Assembly (NCBI GenBank): GCA_039720395.1
Contig: CM077832.1
Location: 25,755,607-25,819,606, forward strand
DNA: 64,000 nt
DNA from: Liquidambar formosana
Taxonomy: Eukaryota; Streptophyta; Magnoliopsida; Saxifragales; Altingiaceae
Direction of reading: 5' to 3'
The stretch's first letter is position 1, and each line of letters starts with the position of its first letter. Position numbers and translations under genes: made by a program. The notes below the pieces were generated by a model, which had not been told where the DNA came from, did not search any database, and saw nothing but the letters and a program-made list of their open reading frames with translations. Shown in pieces: positions 1 through 11,639 of this stretch.

Positions 1-956
1 TGGGTGAATGAAGATGAGGAACGGGTAATTACGTCGATCAATTTTTAAGTTCCGTTAAAACTACTAGAGGCTATTTAAAAAAATGCAATTCATGTCAGTT
101 GCCTAACGAAGTCATCTTGTATAGCATCACTCGTGTGTGTATATATATATATATAATTTTTTTTCTATTTTAATTAAAAAATATATAACTAATATTACTT
201 AAAAATGTTCATGTGCAACACATGTATGTTATAGCTAATAACAAAAAAAAGGAGATGTTCTAAGGAAAAATATACTAAAAAAATGTTTCCCATTTTTCGC
301 ATAACCACTCTCGCTTAGGTATAACTAATAAGAAGCTGAAAAGGCAAGATTGATCTATACCCTTCTTCTAGCTTCGTCCTTTCTTTTTTAAAAAAACAAA
401 AGAGGAGTGGGGATGTTTGTTAATTTCAACCCTACACTTTACTCTATTTTCAGAAAATGGATTGAAATTCCAATGTCTAACCTCTCCCTTAGAAGGAGAG
501 AAATGCCACCACAACTAAAATACCCGTGTCGCCACATCTTCCCAGCGGATTTGAACCAAGTCATATAATGTCAGACATTCGGTTTGGTCTACGATCTCAA
601 AATCAGTCTTTTTAGTCATTTTGTTTGCAAACATGATTTTCTCTTGTTTGTATATGGCTGATTCAGCAAGGAAGTCTTAAAGATAAATCACGATCAAGCA
701 GACAACAGCATATAACCCAAAATCAACATGGCAGCCTGGCCAGCAGCCACAAGACATTGCCTCTCCATAAGCAGCAGCCATGCCTTGGCCATCACCCATT
801 TGCCAGTGCATGGCCTAGTACTTTGGGCTACTAATCTAGGTTCTCAGCAACATTAAGCTCATATTTTGTGTTGTCGGCATGAATTTATTGCAAAGAGCCT
901 TTGAAACCCCCCTTGAAAAAAAAAAAAAAAAAAAAGAAGAAGAAAAGATTTGTTGG
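1..956. other. Intergenic, no gene seen
   Basis: AT-rich sequence with a short TA run near 139-155 and an A-rich stretch near 916-945. I see no splice-bounded coding frame, RNA gene or element terminus here. Confidence 0.6.
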
Positions 957-1256
957 GGAATTCATAGAGTATGCCATGTCTTGATCTTCATAAATTGGAC
1001 TACTATGGGACATGTGGTGATCTCAGATTATGCCACATAAGTATTCTGACTTTAGAGGACTCATTCTCACTACTAAAAGAAAAAGAAAAGAATCATATAG
1101 AAAGCGGTGTTATCAAAAGTGCTTTCGAAAGCGCTATTAACAAAAGCGCGTTATATATTCCAACGTCAGCAATAGACCACTTTCGTAGTTTTACGTGGAA
1201 AACATGGGCAAGTATGACTCCTCCCGTCCAAACCCTAACTCGCCCCAAGTCAGTCA

Positions 1257-1520
1257 ATGAACACTCTCTCACTCAACCCACCTCACCGCGCCAGTCATCC
1301 TCCGCCTCCCACTCCTCCTCCTCCTCCTGACGACAACGCGCTGCCGGGCCCCTCCTCCCTCTCCGAGACTCGCATCGGCGCCGTCACCACCAACTCCTAT
1401 GACGACATCGACGATGAAGAAAACTACGACAATGATTCCATGAAGGCTTTCACCACGAAGAGGTTGGAGAGCAGTACTACGAGGGCTTACAGTGCGAGGG
1501 AAGAGAGATTGAACAGAGAG
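1257..1520 (+). pseudogene. Exon 1 of unidentified gene, unit A copy
   Basis: Open exon of 88 codons starting MNTLSLNPPH and ending ..EERLNRE, followed by a good donor (GAG|GTAAGA). It has a proline run, an acidic patch (DDIDDEENYDND) and a basic, possibly helical end (TTKRLESSTTRAYSAREERL). I do not recognise the protein. Later exons seen in the same unit are 6243-6416, 6625-6709, 6790-6848 and 7520-7570. Exons linking 1520 to 6243 were not identified, and a transposon sits in between, so the gene may be dead. Unit A is nevertheless the only copy in which this exon is not frameshifted, so a live gene cannot be excluded. Confidence 0.55.
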
Positions 1521-3751
1521 GTAAGAATGTGTGCTTCGAATTTTTTTTATCATTTATTGTGTTTTTGTTTAGTTTCGTTTACACCATTTCATATCTATGC
1601 CTGAGATTCATGGCACTGATTGAAGTGGAATTTCTGATGTAGTAATGTACTTCAATTATATTAAATTGGTTTTTTTGTTGCTTATCTGTATAGAGAAGAG
1701 AAGAAAGATTAGAAATTTGATGAATTAGGGTGTAGTACCATTCAGTCACTGCCCATTCTTAATGCTTGCCGAGTTGCAATTACCCATTAAGTATCATGTT
1801 TTAAGCATGAGTGAAGAGTTGTGTTTGAATCAGCGCCAAATGCACAAGTATAATGGCGAGTTCAATAGTGACCAAGCTTAGAACAATGGCAAGGAGATTG
1901 ACTAATGAAGAACCATCTCCTTGTCGTTGTTCTGTATCAAGTGCTTTTTTTATACTTTTGTTTTTGAAATAGGGCTTTTTAAGATCCAATTTTTAAGATC
2001 TGATTCTTAAAGTTCATGATTTTGCGGGAGTTCGTTTTTAACTACAGTTCTTCTGATAACTTGACATTGTGTCTTTGACAGTCGGTCCACTGGTGCAAGT
2101 TGAGTTTTGATTTGAGTGCTTTAGGTTCTACTGATACGAAGGATTGTATATATCAAAAGGATATATGCTTATTATGTGTCTATTGAAGGGTTTTTTCTTT
2201 GCTGGTGTACTTTTTCCATATCCTTTTTTTTGTTCATATGGTATCAGCATTTTGATTAGATTGTTTTCTTGTTGGTTTTGGGAAAAAAATTGAAATATAT
2301 ATTGGGGAAAGTACACGTATGTTTTTCTTCCTTTCCATTGAGATGTTCATTTGTATTTTCCACAGGTTTATTTGCTTTACGAGCACATTCTAGGATAAAC
2401 TATTTAAAGGCTGTGATATGAAAATACACAACAAAATATGCTACACAACAGTTGTTCTCGTATTCTCAGCTTGACAGGTAAGTTCTTCATCGTTGTCTCA
2501 ATCTTATTTAGTCTTAAACATTATAGTTGTTTTCTATTTTCCTTCTAATTTTTGTTGACTATCTTACAGGATTTTGATTTAAATAGAAGTGCCAAATTGA
2601 ATAGGATTTTACATATTATTATTGAGTCTCCACTTGACATAAGACAGCTCCACTAGGTCACATATTCAGGAAGAGACTGACTATATTTTGTAGTACATAA
2701 TAATTATTTTGGTATTTTTTGGAGCACTCTTATAGATGATTTTTTATTTTTAAAAGACTTGGATCTGGACTTAAATCCATTATCTTAACAATATATATCC
2801 ACTATTTTAAGGAATTTGGGCTAGGCAAACTCTAGATGTTTACTCCTCCATAACTCCATCCAAGCATAAATCCACACGTATGTATTCTACAATTTCATCT
2901 TTGTTTTTTATTTTTATTTTTGTTTTGCTTAGATCAAGTCCTGTGAGGCTGTGATAGGACATTTTCTGGGAAAAATTTTCCTGCTTACATGCATTTTCCC
3001 CAAGCTGTTTCCAACATGTTTTGCAGGGAAAGTTTTCCGGAAAAGAGAGGATTTTTTTCACTTTCCCCTCAAGACTTTCACACTAACCAAACGGAGCCTT
3101 AGCATAAAGAGTTAAAGACTGAAATTTTCATTCTTTCTTTTTTGTATATTTGTATATTTGAGAACAAACTGTTTTATTTACATTTTGTTTGGTTCAAGAA
3201 TTTGGATATAATTCGACATTTGGTCTCTGAGAATTACCATTGTTGCAATTGGCGTCATCTGAGGTTGATGCTGAGAAGAAAGGACTGGGTAACACAGTTA
3301 AAACTGTGGAAACAAAATTAATGTACTTTTTTTCCTGGGTTTGTTTGGCTTTGCTTGAAGACCACCTGTTTGATTCATTCATTGAACAAAAAAAATTATG
3401 TTGCAAAATTCATGGATTGTTTGTTAAACTCTTCTGGATTTAACAATACAATATATGCATTGGGTTGAAACCTTGCACGTATCCTACAGAAAAAAAAAAG
3501 ATTTTGACAAAGCCATTAGTGATTCGGAAAATAAGACCATAATCTATATGATAATTTGCAGTGGTGGAGCTAAAAATTCTCTCTAATGGAGGCTCCTTTT
3601 AGTCAGTTGTTAAAGTTTATCTTAATTCTATCAATTAAATATATTATTATTATTATTATTATTTATTTTCCAATTGGGTTCTACAAACCTTTGGTCTTCC
3701 CTCCCCCCTAACATACATAAGTAACACATTTATAGCACCAAAAAAAAAAAC

Positions 3752-3752
3752 A

Positions 3753-3797
<45 letters not shown>
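3752..3797. repeat. (TA)n microsatellite
   Basis: About 19 TA repeats inside the left arm of the foldback element; the unit B counterpart has an A-run and CA repeat instead. Confidence 0.85.
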
Positions 3798-4129
3798 CAC
3801 ACATACACAACACATCCAAATCTTTGGTCTTAACACAGGTAAAGCCACCGTTCACTCCACATTAGTTAACACTCAGGATAAACCTAATTGGTAGCTGACC
3901 CTCATAGAGAATGAGAAGTCGAACTCACAACCTTCCACTTTTTGAGGCGTAAGTCTCAAGAATCATCGGTCTAACTCTCGATGTTAAATAAAATAAAATT
4001 AGGGGAGATTTGATTATAAATCCCTAATAGTAGACATGTGACTTCTTAGGTACAGACAATATTTCAATATTAGTTGACTAGAATCTTTTAGAAAATTCTT
4101 ATATTCTGTAATTGACAATTAAGTAGTGT

Positions 4130-4291
4130 TATACGCACCGACACTTTGTCTCAACTCTTTTGCCCCAATCCATGTGCTAGCTAGTGTGACATGCTACATC
4201 AACACACTTTATTTGTTTGTGTTTTTGAATTGCACACATCAACGCTGCATTGTTTGGGGTGGGAGAGTTGGGGTAAAAAGTTGGTGCATAT
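4130..4291. mobile_element. Short MITE-like inverted repeat, unit A copy
   Basis: About 160 bp with inverted ends related to TATATGCACCAAC at both sides. Lies in the centre of the foldback element and has a counterpart in unit B at 10328-10490, where the ends match better. Confidence 0.5.
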
Positions 4292-5072
4292 GGAATTTTA
4301 CTTTGCAATAACATTGACAAATCCATACCATTCAAACTAATAGTAACTTTAAATAACTTAAATATTCATTGATAATAGTTCAAATAAAAACAATAATTAA
4401 GACCTTAACAATTTTTAGTGTATATATATATAGATATATATGTATGTATGTATTTAAAAGAAAAAAAATTAAAATAGTGGGGTGTCATGCCTAGGCCCCA
4501 CCCTAGATCTGCCCCTGATTAAAATAGTGGGGTGTCATGCACGTGCCCCACCTAACTCCTCTAATATATATATTTCTTAGATATATACCCTAAAAGTCGT
4601 AAATCTTGATTTATATAATAGAAATACTAATTATCAATGAATGTTTAAGTTTTTGAAAACTAATATCTGTTCAAATGGTCTTGATTTGTTGTCATTATTG
4701 TCAATTAAATTTTGTACTCCGTAAAATATTGTAGTCAACTAATTTATTTTATCTTATTTTATTTAATATCAAGAGGTGGACTAATAGTTCTTGAGACTTA
4801 TGACTCAAGAAGTGGAAGACCTTGGGTTTGACTTCTCATTCCCCCTTGAGCCCAAGCACTAACTACGTTTATCTTGATTCTTGAATGTTAATTAAAACGG
4901 AGTGGATAGTGGCCTTGCCTGTGCTCTAAGGATTAGTTGTGCTCTAAGGATTAGTCAGACTAAACCTTTTGGAGATCCCTAATCGCCAAAATAATATATT
5001 TTATTTATGGAATTAAGATGAAACTCTAACAACAGACTAAAAGAGGCCCCCTTTGTTATTTATGGAATTAAG

Positions 5073-5823
5073 CTGTGTTACACGGACTTGCCGATTTACC
5101 CTAAGGTACCCGTGTCGACACGACACGACACGGGTACAGGTGTGGGATCCGTGGTGGATACTCCACTTGAAAAGCGGATACAGCTGGGTGGAGAAGAAGA
5201 AGAAGAAGCAGAAGAAGAAGAAGAAAGGGAGGAGAGAGAAAGAGAGAGAGGGAGAGATAGAGAGAGCGTATCTTGTTCAGTCGATGGGGACTTATGATTC
5301 GTCGAAATAGGATGCCAGAGAGAAGCCAACATCATCGTTGAAGGGGGTGGGGGTGTGCCGTCGAATCTCACGCCATCGCTGACGGCAGCCGTCGCTGACG
5401 GCAGCCGTCGCTGCTCCCATAAAATAGATCTAGGGTTCTCGAGAGAACCCTTCCCCTTATCTCTTTTATATTTTTTTTTTCAAGCTAAGTCCTCAAGCTT
5501 TGTTTTTTAAAAAAAATGACCAGCTGTCATTACTACTTAAGGCCACAAAAACTGATTATGCTGGTAATGCCCCAAAACCTCAAAATATTTTTAAATTCAC
5601 CCCTAAACATATTTACCTTATATTATTTTTACACATATTATACACACACACACACCCACACACACCCACACACACACATATGTACACGTATCCCCGCACT
5701 CGTACCCAATTTTTGGATCCTTTTTAACCGAGTCCGCATATCCTAATATTTAATGATTTGACGAATCCGACTTCTAGACACGTACCCACACCTGACACCA
5801 GCACCCAAACCCGTGTAACATAG
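5073..5823 (+). mobile_element. Non-autonomous TIR element, copy 1
   Basis: 751 bp bounded by CTGTGTTACACGG and the complement of CTATGTTACACGGG, flanked by the 8-bp duplication GAATTAAG (5065-5072 and 5824-5831). Unit B keeps the empty site at 11280-11287. Inside are a GA/AAG-rich tract (5192-5265), a CA-repeat (5643-5678) and a GACACGACACG palindromic block; no transposase. An 8-bp duplication fits hAT or short-duplication Mutator-like elements; superfamily not settled. A same-family element lies inverted at 7631-8333. Confidence 0.85.
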
Positions 5824-6242
5824 GAATTAAGATCAAACTCCAACAACCAACTAAAAGAGGCCCCCATTGGAGTGAAATTCTGGCTCCACCACTGCCATTC
5901 ATGAATGTGATTTTGCATCATATTAATCAATTATTGTCTGCTAAAATGTTGAGCATATTGTTGTTCAGGTAATTCTATTGACTCGCAGAGGAAAATGTGT
6001 TATCATATATTGATGATCATTTGAAGCACGATTCATGAGTGATTTTGAATTTGCTATCAAGTTTTGAGTTTGAACATATCTTCACTGATTTCTTTAACAA
6101 GAGGATTGCATTTTGTAATTTTGGGGAATTGGAAAAGAGAATGAAAAATAATGGGTACATTACAGTTACTTTTCTATTCATGGTTATTAAGGTTTTGGGT
6201 TTGGGAGAGGGCTATCTCCCATTGTGCACATGATGAGTCCAA

Positions 6243-6416
6243 GTGGAGTTTTCTAAGGACCAAATATATAGATTGTCTATGTTATCAGAGACAATACTGA
6301 TGGAAAAAAAGACTCTGATTTTGCAAAAAATAAAGGGTGTGCTGTTGTCTCTACTCAGGATGCTTTTAGCATGTGAAATTGAAAAATTGAAGCACCCCTC
6401 AATAAGTGCTTGTTGA
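6243..6416 (+). pseudogene. Exon of unidentified gene (SKDQIYRLSMLSE), unit A
   Basis: Open frame reading VEFSKDQIYRLSMLSETI.. and probably helical. In unit A a possible donor (AATAA|GTGCTT) lies near 6404; in unit B (12241-12423) the same place reads TT, so that donor is lost. Conservation of the frame between A and B suggests a former exon. Confidence 0.45.
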
Positions 6417-6624
6417 GCAACATAATAGTTAGCCGAAAGCAAAATGTCTTGGCCCATCTTAAAATCCTCTTTTAACACATTGACCCCATAACTTAACTCA
6501 TTATTTTCCAGACGTGCATTTTTAAATCTAGAGCTCTATTTGGGAGTTACTTAAAAGAGACAACTGCATGTCTATATGTGTGACTTTATCAACAAAAAAA
6601 AAAAATTGTCTGTGTGGGCTCAAG

Positions 6625-6709
6625 GCAATGGAGAAGGTTATTGATGACATAATGGTGTCTTACTTATCCAAAAAAAAAGACATAATGGTGTCTTTGGCTG
6701 CTAAAGATG
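6625..6709 (+). pseudogene. Exon of unidentified gene ([18 protein letters not shown]), unit A
   Basis: Frame AMEKVIDDIMV..LAAKD followed by a GT donor at 6710. It joins in phase (G|GT) to the exon at 6790. Unit A carries a 33-bp insertion (6661-6693) that unit B lacks (12582-12633). The insertion keeps the frame length a multiple of three but adds foreign residues. Confidence 0.5.
6661..6678 (+). mobile_element. 18-bp A-tailed micro-insertion with 15-bp target duplication
   Basis: TACTTATCC plus an A-run, flanked by perfect copies of GACATAATGGTGTCT at 6646-6660 and 6679-6693. Unit B has one copy of the 15-mer and no insert. This is the signature of a severely 5'-truncated target-primed retroposon. 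Confidence 0.75.
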
Positions 6710-6789
6710 GTAAATAATATATGCTCGGTGATTTTGCTTTGATGCAACACTAACAAACACCCCCCTCCCCACCTCATTTATTTTCTCAG

Positions 6790-6848
6790 GTGAATATTGG
6801 GTTGAATACAAAGGGCAATTGAAGAAGGCAGAACAATGGAATGTCAAA
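6790..6848 (+). pseudogene. Exon of unidentified gene (EYWVEYKGQLKKAEQWNVK), unit A
   Basis: Acceptor CTCAG|GT at 6788, frame GEYWVEYKGQLKKAEQWNVK, donor GTCTAC at 6849. Phase agrees with the preceding exon at 6625-6709. The unit B copy is 12723-12781 and differs by a Glu to Gln change at the first full codon. Confidence 0.5.
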
Positions 6849-7519
6849 GTCTACTGATTCTTATAGATATATTTGTTCTTCAACACAAAAAATATATACT
6901 TGCTCTTGGTTTATTGATAACTGTTACATATATAATGGGATTTCTCCAATAAGATATGCTCTCCCTGCTCCCTTGAGTGATAAGTATGACATATGTACAA
7001 GCTTTTTGTTCCAAATGTTTTTTTCTTTTCCTCCAGTCTACATTGATTTTTTCATTTATACATTTCAACTTAATTTAAGTGACTCAGTTAATAGAGGTGG
7101 GGACTTTTTCCTTTTCAATTTTTTTTTTTATCCCCTCCTTTTTGCCCTCATTTTTTTTCACGTGGAAGCAAAGTTGTTCTTTGTCCAATTAAGTGCCCTG
7201 TTTGCTGAAAGATAGGTTTTTTTTTTCCTTGTGATAGTGTAGGAGTTTGTAGTACTTTTGCTCGTGGTGCTGGCATCTGCTTATGAGGGACGTTGGTGTA
7301 GTTTTTTGTTGAGCCTTGTAATATTCACATGATGGTCTGGATCTATTTTTGCACTGGGTTTGTTGTTTTGGGTGTTGAGGTTTCTCTGTGTAGTGCTGGT
7401 CATCTTGAGAGAGAGAGAGAGGGAGGGGGGCAATATTTTTCTAAAGTGCTTGAGTTTTTTTTGCTGCTTTATTGGGAGGTCTTCTTTCATGGCTGTTTTG
7501 GTTGGTCTGTGCTTTGCAG

Positions 7520-7570
7520 ATGCTGGTTCTGCTCCTCCAGATGAGTCATTCTCTCTTCTTTCATATTATG
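7520..7570 (+). pseudogene. Exon of unidentified gene (DAGSAPPDESFSLLSYYG), unit A
   Basis: Acceptor TTTGCAG at 7519 and donor TATG|GTGAG. The unit B copy (13484-13531) is 3 bp shorter and has lost the donor GT (GGGAG). Reading frame relative to the upstream exon is inferred. Confidence 0.45.
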
Positions 7571-7630
7571 GTGAGTTATTCATTTTAAATTATGATTCCT
7601 TGTGCTTCAACATGTTATTTGGGTTGTCTT

Positions 7631-7772
7631 CTATGTTACACGGGTTCAGGTGCGGTTGTCGGGTGTGGGTATGTATCTAGAAGTTGGATTTGTCAAATCA
7701 TTAAATATTAAGATACACGGACTCGGTTAAAAAGGATCCAAAAATTGGGTACGGGTGCGGGGATAAGTGTAC

Positions 7773-7813
<41 letters not shown>

Positions 7814-8333
7814 TAATATAAGGTAAATATGTTCAAGGGTGAATTTAAAAATATTTTGAGGTTTTGGGGCATTACCAGCATAATCAGTTTTTGTGGCCTT
7901 AAGTAGTAATGACAGCAGGTCATTTTTTAAAAAAAACAAAGCTTGAGGACTTAGCTTGAAGAAAAATATATAAAAGAGATAAGGGGAAGGGTTCTCTCGA
8001 GGACCCTAGATCTATTTTATGGGAGCAGCGACGGCTGCCATCAGTGATGGCGTGAGATTCGACGGCACACCCCCACCCCCTTCGACGATGATGTCGCTTC
8101 TCTCCGCCATCCTATTTCGACGAATTGTGAGTCCCCATCGATTGACCAAGATACGCTCTCTCTATCTCTCTCCCCCCTTTCTTCTTCTTCTTCTTCTTCT
8201 TCTTCTTCTTCACCCAGCCGTATTCGCTTTTCAAGTGGAGTATCCGCCACGGATCCCACACCCGTACCCGTGTCATGTCGTGTCGTGTCGACACGGGTAC
8301 CTTGGGGTAAATCGGCGAGTCCGTGTAACACAG
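7631..8333 (-). mobile_element. Non-autonomous TIR element, copy 2 (inverted)
   Basis: 703 bp, same family as 5073-5823 but opposite orientation. Ends CTATGTTACACGGG and CCGTGTAACACAG; flanked by the 8-bp duplication GTTGTCTT (7623-7630 and 8334-8341). The uninterrupted site in unit B is at 13584-13591 (one mismatch). Contains a GT-repeat (7778-7808) and a TTC-repeat (8190-8210). Confidence 0.85.
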
Positions 8334-8721
8334 GTTGTCTTAATTTGTTTCTGTAAGATCTTTTGAATAGTTTTATGATTGGGGGTTGCGGGCTGGTTTT
8401 GGTATTGGGGTAGATTTGCTTTGTTGGTTTATTTTAGATTAGATATATTTTGTTTTAATAGGTAGTGAGGGTTTCATTCACTTGAAATTGAATTTTCAAG
8501 GAAAGGAGTTGTTAGTAACAGTGCTTTCGAAAGCTTTATTACTGACAACACTTTCTATATTCCGACATCAGCATTAGACCACTTTCGTAGTTTAACTTAG
8601 AAAACATGGGCAAATATGGAGTATAAGTTATTGACTCCTCTCATCCCTCTCATCTCACTGCAATTAAACCCCTTCTCTCTCTCCCCCTAGAAAAATTCCC
8701 AACTCAGCTCGAGTCAACTCA

Positions 8722-9008
8722 ATGGACACTCTCTCACTGACCCCACCTCATTGCACCAGTACAGTCTCAGAGCTCACAATCACTCTCTCCCTCCCACTCC
8801 GCCTCCACTTAATGACCACCGCATTGCCGCCCCACCTCTCCTCCCTCTCCAACACTCGCGACAACGCCCTCACCACTACCTCCAATGACTCCCTTGATGA
8901 CAAGGAAAACTACTACTACTACAATGACTTCATAAGGGCTTTCACCACGAAGAGGTTGGAGAGCAGTACTATAGTTATAGTGCAAGGGAAGAGAGTTTGA
9001 AGAGAGGT
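8722..9008 (+). pseudogene. Exon 1 of unidentified gene, unit B copy (frameshifted)
   Basis: Starts MDTLSLTPPHC and keeps the ..DDKENYYYYND.. and FTTKRLESST parts of the unit A exon. A 4-bp deletion (ACTATAGTTA in place of ACTACGAGGGCTTA) then shifts the frame to a stop at 8998. The donor after it (GAGAG|GTAAGA) is still present. Unit C has the same deletion. Confidence 0.6.
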
Positions 9009-9268
9009 AAGAATTTGTGCTTTGAATTTTTGATCATTTATTGTATTTTTTCCGGTTTTGTTTGGCTTTGCTTGAAGACCACCTGTTTAATTCATTTGTT
9101 GAACACAAAAATTATGATGCACCATTCATAGATTGTTTGTTAAACACTTTTGGATTTAACAATATAATATGTGCATTGGGTTGAAACCTTGCATGTATCC
9201 TTAAGAAAAAATGATTTTGACAAATAAGACTATAATCTATATGATAATTTGCAGTGGTGGAGCCAAGA

Positions 9269-9775
9269 TGATGTAGCACACTCACACAGCCTTGTTGAGC
9301 ACAATAACAGAGAAGAAAGAGAGAATAGAAAGAAGATAGGGAGAAGAAGAGGGGGAGGGAAGAACCCTAGGCTTTCCACCTAAGGGATTGTTTGGAATCA
9401 GCACCAAACATTGAGTAACAAAGGTTTACTTCATTCATCAATAATTTTTTCCTTCACAATGCATTCATGCCTTTATAAAGGCTTACATTCCAAAAATAGG
9501 TATGCTTGCACGGTTGGTCCAAAATTAATGTCCAAAATAAGGTAAAATGACTAATAAAAATAATAAACATAAACTTGGCTCCCATGTAGGATTCATCAGT
9601 TTGGCTTCCAAGTAAAAGGGCTGATATGCAAAAACTTAACCCCTAAGTGTAAGAATTCAAGTGCAACAATTTATTACTCTAAAATAAACTAAGTAACTAT
9701 GGTAAACTCTTGATCTTTAAATTAATAAGCCAAGCAGGGTCATCTTGTTGAACCCTATACTTGCGGTCCCCATCA
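9269..9775 (-). mobile_element. Solo LTR, 507 bp
   Basis: Begins TGATG and ends CATCA, flanked by CAAGA at 9264-9268 and 9776-9780. Same family as the LTR at 11640-12166 but inverted; orientation inferred from the TATA-like CTATAAAGG in that copy. No internal retrotransposon sequence is attached, and unit A has no copy here. Confidence 0.88.
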
Positions 9776-10327
9776 CAAGAATTCTCTCTAATGGAGGCTC
9801 CTTTTAGTTGGTTGTTAAAGTTTATCTTAATTATATCAATTAAATAAATTATTATTATTGTTATTATTATTTTTTCCAATTGTGGTCTACAAACCTTTGG
9901 TCTTCCCTCCCCCCTAACATACATAGGTAACACATTTATAGCACCAAAAAAAAAAAAAAAAAAAAAAGGAGTATAGTAACACACACACACACACAACACA
10001 TCCAAATCTTTGGTCTTATTAATCCTTTCAACGCAGGTAAAGTTACCGTTCACTCCACATTAGTTAACTCTTAAGATAAACTTGATTGGTAGCTGGCCTT
10101 AAGAGAGAATGAGAAGTCGAACTCAAGACCTTCCACTTCTTGAGGCGTAAGTCTCAAGAACCATTGGTCCAACTTTTGATGTAAAATAAAATAAAATTAA
10201 GGGAGATTCGATCATAAGTCCCTAATATTAGACATGTGGCTTCTTAGGTACAGACAATATTTTGATATTAGTTGATTAGAATATTTTAGAAAATTCTTAT
10301 ATTCTGTAATTGACAATTAAGTAGTGT

Positions 10328-10490
10328 TATATGCACCAACACTTTGTCCCAACTCTTCTACCCCAATCCATGTGCTAGCCAGTGTGACATGCTACATCAA
10401 CACACTTTATTTGTTTGTGTTTTTGAATTGCACACATCAAAGCTACATTGTTTAAGGTGGGAGAGTTGGGGTAAAAAGTTGGTGCATATA
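10328..10490. mobile_element. Short MITE-like inverted repeat, unit B copy
   Basis: TATATGCACCAAC at the left end and its exact complement at the right end; about 163 bp with no coding capacity. Confidence 0.6.
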
Positions 10491-11639
10491 GAATTTTACT
10501 TTACAATGACACGGCAAATCCAGACCATTCAAACTAATAGTAACTTTAAAAAAATTAAATATTCATTGATAATAGTTCTATTAAAAACAATAATTAAGAT
10601 CTTAACAATGTTTAGTATATATGTATTTAAAAGAAAAAAAATTAAAGTAGTGGGGCGTCGTACCCCCATAGGCCCCTACTTAGATTCGTCCCTGATTATT
10701 TGCATTATATTAGGTGATATTTCAGTGATAATCACCATTTAGCTGGGGCGGATTTAGGTGAGGGCCTATGGGGGCACGTGCCCCACCTGACTCCTTTAAT
10801 ATATATATTTTAGATATATACCCTAAAAGTCGTAAATCTTGATTTTTATAATAGAAATATTAATTATCAATGAATGTTTAAGTTTTTGGAAGCTAATATC
10901 TGTTCAAATGGTCTTGGTTTGTTGTCATTATTATCAATTAAATTTTGTACTCTGTACAATATTGTAGTCAACTAATTTGTTTTATCTTATTTTATTTAAC
11001 ATCGAGAGGTGGACTAATGGTTCTTGAGACTTATGACTCAATAAGCGGAAGACCTTGGGTTCGACTTTTCATTTCCCCTTGAGCCCAACCACTAACTACG
11101 TTTGTCTTGATTCTTGAACATTAATTAACACGGAGTGGATAGTGGCCTTGCCCGTGCTCTAAGGATTAGTAAGTCTAAACGTTTTGGAGATCCCTGTTAG
11201 CCAAAATAATATATTTTATTTATGAAATTAAGACGAAACTCTAACGACCGACTAAAAGAGGCCCCCATTGTTATTTATGGAATTAAGATAAAACTCTAAC
11301 AACCAACTAAAGGAGGCTCCCAATGGAGTGAAATTCTGGCTCCACCACTGCCATTCATGAGTGTGATTTTGCATCATATTAACCAATTATTGTCTGCTAA
11401 AATGTTGAGCATATTATTGTTCAGGTAATTCTGTTGACTACTTTATCTTGCCAAGGAAAATGTGTTATCAGATATTGATGATTGTTTGAAGCACGATTCA
11501 TGAGTAATATTGAATTTGCTATCAAGTTTTGAGCTTGAACACATCTTCACTGATTTCTTTAAGTAGAGGATTGCATTTTGTGATTTTGGGGAATTGAAAA
11601 AAGAGAATGAAAAATAATGGGTACATTATAGTTGCTTTT

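Larger units (their letters stand above)
3558..5895. mobile_element. Long-arm foldback element in unit A (nested host)
   Basis: Ends are inverted: GCAGTGGTGGAGC at the left and its complement at 5883-5895. The arms run inward for several hundred bases (3558 to about 3990 against about 4735-5072 plus 5824-5895). Each arm holds a tRNA-promoter-like piece (TTCTTGAGACTTA then a GGGTTYGACTTCTC B-box-like motif). No transposase is visible. The right arm is interrupted by the TIR element at 5073-5823. The same element lies in unit B, so it predates the A/B duplication. No clear target duplication was seen. Confidence 0.6.
1110..8512 (+). repeat. Tandem unit A of a three-copy array
   Basis: First of three related blocks. 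All start with the same leader (a run around 'GACCACTTTCGTAGTTT' at about 1177, 8577 and 13817), then an exon rich in Ser, Thr and Pro. A and B also share their ends ('TAATTTGTTTCTGTAAG' at 8341 and 13591). Unit A is longest because it keeps about 1.8 kb of intron (about 1570-3335) missing from B, and carries two TIR elements absent from B. It lacks the two solo LTRs found in B. It is the least damaged copy: exon 1 is open and its splice donor is intact. Confidence 0.85.
9251..11351. mobile_element. Long-arm foldback element in unit B
   Basis: Counterpart of the element at 3558-5895, with the same GCAGTGGTGGAGC ends. Interrupted near its left end by the solo LTR at 9269-9775. It keeps the undisturbed 8-bp site hit by the TIR element in unit A. 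Confidence 0.6.

Noticed and set aside
3880..3990. tRNA-like module
   Set aside because: A and B box motifs are present but no acceptor stem pairs; treated as part of the foldback element.
5096..5371. Ser-rich open frame on the - strand
   Set aside because: It is the complement of a GA-rich repeat inside a TIR element; the same happens at 8041-8331. No coding evidence.
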